From Chloroflexota bacterium (GTDB lineage Bacteria; Chloroflexota; Ktedonobacteria; Ktedonobacterales; Ktedonobacteraceae), in NCBI GenBank assembly GCA_005881995.1, contig VBHV01000578.1, positions 1 to 5,698 on the forward strand: a stretch of DNA of 5,698 bases, read 5' to 3'. Within the stretch, counting starts at the first letter, position 1. Every line of letters starts with the position of its first letter. Shown in pieces: positions 1 to 5,139 of the stretch. The translations under genes and the position numbers were made by a program. The notes under the pieces are model-generated. The model ran no database searches and was not told where the DNA came from. It saw nothing but the letters and a program-made list of their open reading frames with translations.

Positions 1-11
1 ATTGGTTAAAT

Positions 12-27
12 CATACATAGATGTATG
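12..27. repeat. Perfect 7-bp inverted repeat upstream of icd, operator-like
   Basis: CATACAT (12-18) and ATGTATG (21-27) are exact reverse complements separated by AG. The dyad ends 19 nt before the ribosome binding site of the dehydrogenase gene, so it could be an operator for a dimeric helix-turn-helix regulator or a small hairpin in the leader. The ATG at 21, which would extend the dehydrogenase by 12 residues, lies inside the right arm, which argues against that upstream start. Its role is inferred from symmetry and position only. Confidence 0.4.
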
Positions 28-46
28 TTGAGAAACTCTGCTGTTT

Positions 47-52
47 GGAGGA
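47..52 (+). promoter_or_regulatory. Shine-Dalgarno site for the isocitrate dehydrogenase gene
   Basis: GGAGGA lies four bases before the ATG at 57. It decides the start: the in-frame ATG at 21 has no comparable site, and the protein from 57 begins a few residues before the beta-strand and IPGDG motif, as is usual in this family. Confidence 0.75.
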
Positions 53-56
53 ACAT

Positions 57-1151
57 ATGCAACATGCAGTCACACTCATTCCTGGAGATGGAACGGGGCC
101 GGAGATCACCGAGGCAACTCGCCGCGTGCTTGAAACGACGGGCGTCCGGTTTGACTGGCACGTTCATCAGGCAGGATTAGAGATGTTGGAAAAGCATGGC
201 ACAGTTTTACCTGAGGACGTGGTTGAGTCGATTAAGCAGACCAAAGTAGGATTGAAAGGGCCGATTACTACCCCGGTGGGGAAAGGGGTGCGCAGCGCGA
301 ATGTCGCGCTGCGTAAAAAGCTTGATCTTTATGCAAATCTCCGTCCGGCGAAAACCTATCATGGACTCCGTTCACGTTACGAGAATATTGACATGATTAT
401 CGTGCGTGAAAATACCGAAGATTTATATGCCGGAATTGAATTCCAACGCGGCACTCCAGAACAGGAAGAAATTCTTGAGACAATTGCCCGCACTACAGGC
501 AGTCAGCTTGATGCCAACGCAGCAATCAGCATCAAATATATTTCCGTTGTAGCGACCCGCCGGATCGTCAAATTTGCTTTTGACTATGCTCGTGCGCATG
601 GGCGGCACAAAGTCACGGCGGTGCACAAAGCCAATATCATGAGGTTTTCCGATGGCCTCTTCCTGGCGGTTGCTCAGGAAGTTGCGAAGGAATACCCTGT
701 TATCCAGTTCGAAGACCGTATCGTCGATAATATGTGCATGCAACTCGTGCAGAAACCTGAGATGTATGATGTGCTGGTGCTGCCGAATTTATATGGCGAT
801 ATTATTTCCGACCTGTCGGCTGGCCTCATCGGTGGCCTGGGGGTCGCGCCCGGCGCAAACATTGGCAGTCAGTACGCGATTTTTGAGCCGGTACATGGAA
901 GTGCGCCCAAGTACGCAGGCCAGAACAAAGTGAACCCGATGGCCATGATGTTTTCAGGCGTTCTGATGCTGCGCCACCTGGGTGAGAAAGAAGCCGCCAA
1001 TCGTATGGAAAAGGCCATAGCGCAGGTCATCGCCGAGGGGAAAAACGTGACCTACGATCTCAAACCGCGACCCGACGATGCAACGGCTGTGGGAACTTCG
1101 CAAGTAGCCGACGCGGTCATCGAGAAATTGCAAAAAATCGCTGTCGGCTGA
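57..1151 (+). CDS. icd: Isocitrate dehydrogenase, compact isocitrate/isopropylmalate dehydrogenase family
   Basis: Oxidative decarboxylation of isocitrate to 2-oxoglutarate in the cytoplasm (TCA cycle). The protein is 364 residues from the ATG at 57. Visible family motifs are IPGDGTGPE at 8-16, VRSANVALR at 78-86, REN at 117-119, HKANIM at 190-195, and the metal-binding aspartates D224, D248 and D252. By alignment from memory with E. coli Icd, S80, N82, R86, R96, R117, Y124 and K191 match the substrate and catalytic residues. The Ser/Asn pair favours isocitrate over isopropylmalate. K285-Y286 and Y333 match the residues that bind the NADP 2'-phosphate, so NADP use is inferred, although E. coli R395 is Pro here. 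The part between the catalytic Lys and the first metal Asp is about 20 residues shorter than in E. coli, giving an IDH3/IPMDH-sized clasp. Homoisocitrate or another 3-substituted malate remains possible. The gene converges on glpX. Confidence 0.88.
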   Translation: MQHAVTLIPGDGTGPEITEATRRVLETTGVRFDWHVHQAGLEMLEKHGTVLPEDVVESIKQTKVGLKGPITTPVGKGVRSANVALRKKLDLYANLRPAKTYHGLRSRYENIDMIIVRENTEDLYAGIEFQRGTPEQEEILETIARTTGSQLDANAAISIKYISVVATRRIVKFAFDYARAHGRHKVTAVHKANIMRFSDGLFLAVAQEVAKEYPVIQFEDRIVDNMCMQLVQKPEMYDVLVLPNLYGDIISDLSAGLIGGLGVAPGANIGSQYAIFEPVHGSAPKYAGQNKVNPMAMMFSGVLMLRHLGEKEAANRMEKAIAQVIAEGKNVTYDLKPRPDDATAVGTSQVADAVIEKLQKIAVG

Positions 1152-1157
1152 CCCGCG
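1132..1157 (-). terminator. Weak candidate intrinsic terminator for the gmk-glpX transcript
   Basis: Read on the minus strand just after the glpX stop, CGC-GG-GTC, a four-base loop and GAC-A-GCG can pair (1139-1157) with a small internal loop. One A and then six T follow (1132-1137). The stem is short, so efficiency is doubtful. It lies almost wholly inside the 3' end of the convergent dehydrogenase gene. Confidence 0.3.
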
Positions 1158-1160
1158 CAA

Positions 1161-2174
1161 TTACCCCTTTAGAGCTTTTGCGCTATCGGGAACGCTGCGC
1201 CACTTATGGCGGGCTTGAATATAACGCACTGTGCCTGAATGAGAGCGCATCATCACCGACGAGGTGCGTGCGCCCCAGCCAAAATATTGCACGCCGTCAA
1301 CCATCTCACCACTGGTGATGCCTGTTGCTGCAAAAGACACGTCATCGCCTTGCACCAGGTCATCCGTTGTGTACACTTTCTCAGGATCGATGCCATCGGC
1401 CTTCAGCTTATCGCGTTCCTCGTCGCTGCGCGGCCAGATTTTGCATTGGATAGCTCCCCCGATGCATTTGATGGCTGCTGCGGCCAGTACCGCTTCTGGC
1501 GCGCCTCCTATGCCTAACAGCACATCGACGCCCTTATAATCTTCCATAGCCGCCTGGATCGCCGCTGACACATCACCATCCATAATGAGCCGGATGCGCG
1601 CGCCCGCCTCGCGCACCTGCCTGATGATTTCCTGGTGGCGCGGACGATCCAGGATCACCACGGTCAAGTCATCGATATGCGCGTTACGTGCGCGGGCGAT
1701 GCGTTCCAGGTTAGTCGCAACTGGGGCGTTAATATCGATTACATTTCGCGCGGCGGGGCCGACCGCGATTTTTTCCATATAATACACACCCGAAGGCGCC
1801 GAGTACATTGTGCCGCGTTCGGCTGTTGCTACCACGGCGATGGCCCCAGAGAGACCGAGTGCGGTGAGCCGTGTGCCGTCAACGGGATCGACCGCCACAT
1901 CCACATCAGGAGGCATGCCATTACCTACTTCTTCCCCGATATAGAGCATTGGAGCTTCATCCTTCTCGCCCTCGCCAATGACCACAACGCCGCGCATGTC
2001 AACGCCGTCCAACGCTTGTCGCATGGCATCAACGGCTGCCTGGTCTACTTTGATCTTGTCGCCTCGCCCCATAAAGCGCCCCGCACTTAATGCCGCGGCC
2101 TCGGTCACACGCACCAACTCCATGCCCAGGTTGCGCTCCGTGGTACGTGACGGAACAAAACGTTCTTCTTCCAT
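1161..2174 (-). CDS. glpX: Fructose-1,6-bisphosphatase class II (GlpX)
   Basis: Hydrolyses fructose 1,6-bisphosphate to fructose 6-phosphate and phosphate in gluconeogenesis. In autotrophs this class may also act on sedoheptulose 1,7-bisphosphate. The protein is 337 residues, matching E. coli GlpX (336). Class II landmarks are clear: RVTEAAAL at 22-29, GRGDK at 36-40, GEGEKDEAPM at 67-76, the metal/phosphate motif DPVDGT at 96-101, DRPRHQEII at 176-184, DGDVSAAI at 199-206, GIGGAPE at 221-227, and ATGIT in the C-terminal part. All expected acidic metal ligands appear present. The start at 2174 has an AAGGAGGA site nine bases upstream and adds roughly a dozen N-terminal residues (EEERF onwards) relative to E. 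coli. It lies 93 nt downstream of gmk on the same strand, so co-transcription is likely. Its stop is 9 nt from the stop of the convergent icd gene. Confidence 0.95.
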   Translation of the reverse strand: MEEERFVPSRTTERNLGMELVRVTEAAALSAGRFMGRGDKIKVDQAAVDAMRQALDGVDMRGVVVIGEGEKDEAPMLYIGEEVGNGMPPDVDVAVDPVDGTRLTALGLSGAIAVVATAERGTMYSAPSGVYYMEKIAVGPAARNVIDINAPVATNLERIARARNAHIDDLTVVILDRPRHQEIIRQVREAGARIRLIMDGDVSAAIQAAMEDYKGVDVLLGIGGAPEAVLAAAAIKCIGGAIQCKIWPRSDEERDKLKADGIDPEKVYTTDDLVQGDDVSFAATGITSGEMVDGVQYFGWGARTSSVMMRSHSGTVRYIQARHKWRSVPDSAKALKG

Positions 2175-2183
2175 AAATAGCTG

Positions 2184-2191
2184 TCCTCCTT
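2184..2191 (-). promoter_or_regulatory. Shine-Dalgarno site for glpX
   Basis: On the minus strand this reads AAGGAGGA, nine bases before the ATG at 2174. It is the strongest ribosome binding site in the window and fixes the glpX start. The bases upstream are a purine-rich run that follows the inverted repeat at 2200-2222. Confidence 0.75.
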
Positions 2192-2199
2192 CTCCTTTC

Positions 2200-2222
2200 G
2201 TCCTGTCTGAGTCCGCAGGACT
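2200..2222 (-). repeat. Overlapping inverted repeats in the gmk-glpX spacer
   Basis: Two alternative perfect hairpins share this stretch. GTCCTG (2200-2205) pairs with CAGGAC (2216-2221) around a ten-base loop, and AGTCC (2210-2214) pairs with GGACT (2218-2222) around a three-base loop. They cannot form together. The structure sits eight bases upstream of the glpX ribosome binding site. It has no T-run, so it is not an ordinary terminator. A post-transcriptional or mRNA-stability role for glpX is conceivable but unproven. Confidence 0.35.
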
Positions 2223-2267
2223 AGTTGCGAAGCAGCGTTGGCAGGACGGATTGGTGCCAAGATCTGA

Positions 2268-2918
2268 CTAAATTTTTACATGACGTGGGTGAACACGACA
2301 GTGCTCGGCTACCATGATCGCGCAGAGCTTATCGGCAGCCTCCTGCGGATGTCCCTGTGGATTCACGATCAAATAGTCATACCAGTGCTGTTCCGCCAGC
2401 TCCGCGCGCGCATCCTCCAGCCTTCTTTGAAGCTCCTCCTCAGTCTCCGTGTTACGATTGGCAAGCCGGGTCGCCAGTTCATCCAGCGATTCGGGCACGA
2501 GAAAAATAAAAATTGCCTGGGGCACTTTGCTGCGAATGGTTGATGCACCCTGCACATCTATTTTCAGCAGCACATCGCGACCCGCGCTCAAATTATCTCG
2601 AATTGGTTGGCGCGGTTGCCCATACCAGTTGCCATGCACGTTGGCAAATTCAAGCAACTCGTCTTTTCCGACAAGCTCCTCGAACATTTCTTTGCTGACA
2701 AAGTGATACGGTTTGCCCTCGCTCTCACCCGGCCGAGGAGGACGAGTCGTCACTGAGGGAACAACAAAAAAGTCCCTTTCTTTCTTGGCGGCGCGAATAA
2801 CGGTGTCTTTGCCTGTACCAGATGGGGCGGAAAGCACGAAGAGGAGACCTCGAGGAGTGTACGATGATGCGGTTGTCCTCTGTTGTTGGGGCACTATTTG
2901 CTCCATCTCAAGTTGCAT
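2268..2918 (-). CDS. gmk: Guanylate kinase
   Basis: Phosphorylates GMP to GDP with ATP, an essential cytoplasmic step of guanine nucleotide supply. The protein is 216 residues, slightly longer than the usual roughly 205, because of a polar Gln-rich N-terminal tail (residues 1-22) before the core. The P-loop is APSGTGKDT at 31-39, with Asp at the position after the lysine where Ser or Gly is common. The GMP-binding segment is SVTTRPPRPGE at 55-65. Y71 and the lid-region EFANVHGNWYG at 90-100 follow, then the core motif KIDVQGA. The ATG at 2918 has AGGAA seven bases upstream. The Met at codon 5 (2906) is an alternative. The gene is probably first in a gmk-glpX transcript and is divergent from rqcH. 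In Firmicutes the enzyme is inhibited by (p)ppGpp; whether that holds here cannot be read from the sequence. Confidence 0.95.
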   Translation of the reverse strand: MQLEMEQIVPQQQRTTASSYTPRGLLFVLSAPSGTGKDTVIRAAKKERDFFVVPSVTTRPPRPGESEGKPYHFVSKEMFEELVGKDELLEFANVHGNWYGQPRQPIRDNLSAGRDVLLKIDVQGASTIRSKVPQAIFIFLVPESLDELATRLANRNTETEEELQRRLEDARAELAEQHWYDYLIVNPQGHPQEAADKLCAIMVAEHCRVHPRHVKI

Positions 2919-2925
2919 GCTGTTT

Positions 2926-2930
2926 TTCCT
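2926..2930 (-). promoter_or_regulatory. Probable Shine-Dalgarno site for gmk
   Basis: On the minus strand this reads AGGAA, seven bases before the ATG at 2918. It supports that start over the internal ATG at 2906. Confidence 0.5.
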
Positions 2931-3077
2931 ACACTACCGATTGCACGGAGCCGGGTATACGAAGTTCCCGCTGTTTGCTATACTAACAATCAATGAAATA
3001 GACGCATGACCTTTCAAAAAAACAACGGCACCCATCCGTCAGGATAGAGAAAGTAAGAAACGAATACGGGTGAAAAG

Positions 3078-3092
3078 TCCTGAAAGTCAGGA
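3078..3092. repeat. Perfect 6-bp inverted repeat in the gmk/rqcH divergent region
   Basis: TCCTGA (3078-3083) and TCAGGA (3087-3092) are exact reverse complements around AAG. The left arm belongs to a short near-direct repeat, TGAAAAGTC then TGAAAGTC (3071-3088). It lies about 100 nt before rqcH and 160 nt before gmk. It may be an operator shared by the divergent promoters. No T-run follows, so it is not a terminator. Confidence 0.35.
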
Positions 3093-3182
3093 GAAACTGC
3101 TCTTAACATTATTGTACAACACGCGAAAGCATCTTTGCAGCTAGACGCAGCTTGCGTGCCTGCATTATGGGAGCGTGAAGCA

Positions 3183-3188
3183 TATACT
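3183..3188 (+). promoter_or_regulatory. -10-like hexamer abutting the rqcH start
   Basis: TATACT matches the -10 consensus TATAAT at five of six positions and ends five bases before the ATG at 3194. Neither candidate rqcH start has a good ribosome binding site. The only purine run, GGGAG at 3169-3173, is 20 nt from the ATG at 3194. This arrangement would fit a leaderless transcript. No good -35 element is visible (the closest is CTGCAT at 3160-3165), so the call is tentative. Confidence 0.3.
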
Positions 3189-3193
3189 AAAGA

Positions 3194-5137
3194 ATGGATG
3201 TGATTATGCACGTGGATGCGATCACCCTTGCTGCGGTCGCCGACGAATGGCGTTCCTTCCTTATTGGTGCGCGTATCGATACCGTTATCGCGCCAACCGA
3301 GCATGCAATTGCCCTGCAATGCTACGCGCCAGGCACGCCCGGACAGAGCGGCCAGAATCGCTGGCTCTATCTCTCCGCCCATCCCCAGTTAGCACGGGCG
3401 CACCTCACGGCGCTCAAACCCGCCAAAATTGTGAGCGAACCGTCTTCCTTTATCATGCTGCTGCGCAAATACCTGGAGGGAACACGCATCGAAGCAGTGA
3501 CCCAACCGCGTTGGGAGCGGGTCATTGAAATTCTAGCCAGCCACCGCAAAGACCAGGAAACCGGTGAGCGCGTCCGCTATCGGCTCATTATCGAAATCAT
3601 GGGCCGCATGAGTAATATCATCTGCTGCGACGAACACGGCCTGATCCTGGGCAGCCTCAAGCATATAGGGGCCGAGATCAATCGCTATCGTGTCATCGCA
3701 CCCAATGTGCCATATGTCCCACCTCCGCCCCAGCAACGTAGCCTCGCAGGTCAATCCCTGCCGCGCCTGGACCCGGCAACCGTCACAGCAGCCCAGCTGG
3801 AGCTAAGCGCGGCTGAAGAAGCGGCTGAACCAGCTCCGCCCCCAAGCAGAAAGTCGCGCTCACGGTCGTCAGGGCAGCCGAAGCTATGGCAACTCCTGAC
3901 GCGCAACCTGCTCGGCTTCAGTCCGCTCTTAGCTCGTGAAGCCGTCTATCGCACCACCGACGATACAGAAACACCTATTACGCAGGACAAAAATGTCTGG
4001 GAGGAACTGGCATGGAACGTGCGTGAACTGGCGGCCTTGTACGACAACCATAGCTGGAAGCCACAGATAGTAGAGCGGTTGGAGCAATCGGCTGGAAGCT
4101 CACCGCTTTTTATCGCCTTCGCGCCGTATCCCCTCGAGCAGTATGCGGCTATGCCGGATGTACGCATTCGTACGTCGCCATCTATCAACGCCATCCTCGA
4201 TGAGTATTATGCAGGCGCCGAATGGCGCGATGCGATGGAAAGCGTGCGTACACCCGTCAAAAAAGTGTTACAGACCCAGCTAGAGCGATGTAAACGCAAG
4301 GCTGAATTGCTGCAACAGGAACTGGCGGTTTCAGAAGAAGCCAACCGGTATCGCTTACAGGCTGACCTCTTACTGGCATACCAACATGAAGTCAAACAGG
4401 GGCAGCCCAGCACGGTAGTGCAAAACTTCTTCGAAGGCCAGGAGGCATCCTCACTTGTGACGATCCCGCTTGACCCGCGCTACGACGCCGTGGGCAACGC
4501 CAATCGCCTGTACCATAAATATCACAAACTGCGCCGCGCCCTCTCACTTGTCCCCCGCCAGATCGAGCAGAACGCAACTGAACTCGCAACCGTAGAACAG
4601 TTCCTGGCCGATCTCATGCTCGCCGACACCCCCGCCGAGGTCGGGCTCGTCAAAGCCGAGGTGCAGACGGCTGGCTACATTCGCGGCAAAAAATTCGGGG
4701 TATCTCCCGCGGGCACGCAGAAAAAAGCGCACAAGGGTAAAGGCGGCAAACCATCTAAAGGCAAGCCCATACCTCCCGGTGGAGGTGTACCTCTACACGT
4801 ACAGAGCCGCGATGGCTTCACCATCTTGATTGGCAAGAACAGCCGCCAGAACGAAGAGGTGACATTCCATCAGGCCACCTCCAACGATATTTGGCTGCAC
4901 GCGCGCGGTGTCCCCGGCTCTCATGTCATCATCAAAGCCGGTGGCCGCGATATCCCGCGCAGCACCATCGAGCAGGCCGCAAGTCTGGCCGCCTACTACA
5001 GCCAGGCACGCGGCAGCACAAACGTACCGATCGATTACACGTTGCAACGCCATGTGCGCCATATGAAAGGTGGGGGACCTGGCATGGTGATCTATGAGCG
5101 GGAGCGGACGATTTACGCGATGCCGAAGAATATATAA
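3194..5137 (+). CDS. rqcH: Rqc2 homolog RqcH, NFACT family ribosome quality-control factor
   Basis: RqcH binds 50S subunits blocked by peptidyl-tRNA, recruits tRNA-Ala and, with RqcP, adds C-terminal alanine tails that mark the stalled peptide for degradation. Older annotations call it FbpA or fibronectin-binding protein. The protein is 647 residues. NFACT-N covers about 1-190, with LSAHPQLARAHLT at 60-72, MLLRKYLEG at 88-96 and an EIMGR..NII segment. A helix-hairpin-helix-like stretch is at about 232-253. Coiled-coil segments are at about 350-402 and 436-480. The NFACT-R domain starts near 534, with GKNSRQNEEVTFHQAT at 547-562, DIWLHARGVPGSHV at 565-578, and a GGGPGM segment near the end. 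An Ala/Glu/Pro/Ser/Arg low-complexity patch (about 205-229) and a basic Lys/Gly linker (508-526) separate domains. The functional Asp-Arg pair of Bacillus RqcH is E108-R109 here. The ATG at 3206 would place the conserved N-terminal Asp at residue 4, as in Bacillus, and is a serious alternative start. Confidence 0.93.
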   Translation: MDVIMHVDAITLAAVADEWRSFLIGARIDTVIAPTEHAIALQCYAPGTPGQSGQNRWLYLSAHPQLARAHLTALKPAKIVSEPSSFIMLLRKYLEGTRIEAVTQPRWERVIEILASHRKDQETGERVRYRLIIEIMGRMSNIICCDEHGLILGSLKHIGAEINRYRVIAPNVPYVPPPPQQRSLAGQSLPRLDPATVTAAQLELSAAEEAAEPAPPPSRKSRSRSSGQPKLWQLLTRNLLGFSPLLAREAVYRTTDDTETPITQDKNVWEELAWNVRELAALYDNHSWKPQIVERLEQSAGSSPLFIAFAPYPLEQYAAMPDVRIRTSPSINAILDEYYAGAEWRDAMESVRTPVKKVLQTQLERCKRKAELLQQELAVSEEANRYRLQADLLLAYQHEVKQGQPSTVVQNFFEGQEASSLVTIPLDPRYDAVGNANRLYHKYHKLRRALSLVPRQIEQNATELATVEQFLADLMLADTPAEVGLVKAEVQTAGYIRGKKFGVSPAGTQKKAHKGKGGKPSKGKPIPPGGGVPLHVQSRDGFTILIGKNSRQNEEVTFHQATSNDIWLHARGVPGSHVIIKAGGRDIPRSTIEQAASLAAYYSQARGSTNVPIDYTLQRHVRHMKGGGPGMVIYERERTIYAMPKNI

Positions 5138-5139
5138 TT

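Larger units (their letters stand above)
2919..3193. promoter_or_regulatory. Divergent intergenic region between gmk and rqcH
   Basis: This is the only sizeable non-coding stretch in the window (275 nt), and it must carry the promoters of both gmk (minus) and rqcH (plus). It is visibly more AT-rich than the flanking genes. It contains two TATACT hexamers on the plus strand (2979-2984 and 3183-3188), a perfect inverted repeat at 3078-3092, and the gmk ribosome binding site. I could not find a convincing -35/-10 pair for gmk, and I recognise no riboswitch, tRNA or known small RNA. Confidence 0.6.

Noticed and set aside
21..56. 12-residue N-terminal extension of the dehydrogenase from the ATG at 21
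   Set aside because: The ATG lies in a palindrome arm and lacks a ribosome binding site. GGAGGA before the ATG at 57 and family length both favour 57.
155..215. TGGCAC motifs resembling the -24 half of a sigma-54 promoter (156 and 198)
   Set aside because: Both lie inside icd, and neither has a TTGC-type -12 element at the right spacing.
423..743. Minus-strand open frame of 106 codons within the dehydrogenase gene
   Set aside because: It is antisense to conserved catalytic segments of the dehydrogenase and has no recognisable domain.
1635..2090. Plus-strand open frame of 151 codons within glpX
   Set aside because: It is wholly antisense to glpX, whose family match runs unbroken here. The His/Arg-rich translation is typical of a shadow frame.
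3010..3130. Possible riboswitch or small RNA in the gmk/rqcH spacer
   Set aside because: I compared it by eye with cobalamin, cyclic-di-GMP, tetrahydrofolate and T-box patterns and found no matching conserved core. Only one short hairpin is clear.
3014..3382. Minus-strand open frame of 122 codons across the gmk/rqcH spacer and the rqcH start
   Set aside because: Half of it is antisense to the clearly coding rqcH N-terminus, its sequence matches no family I recognise, and it would fill the divergent promoter region.
4771..4786. Inverted repeat ACCTCC-CGGT-GGAGGT
   Set aside because: It lies inside rqcH in codons for the Pro/Gly linker, where such symmetry arises easily from proline and glycine codons. 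No T-run or start codon follows.
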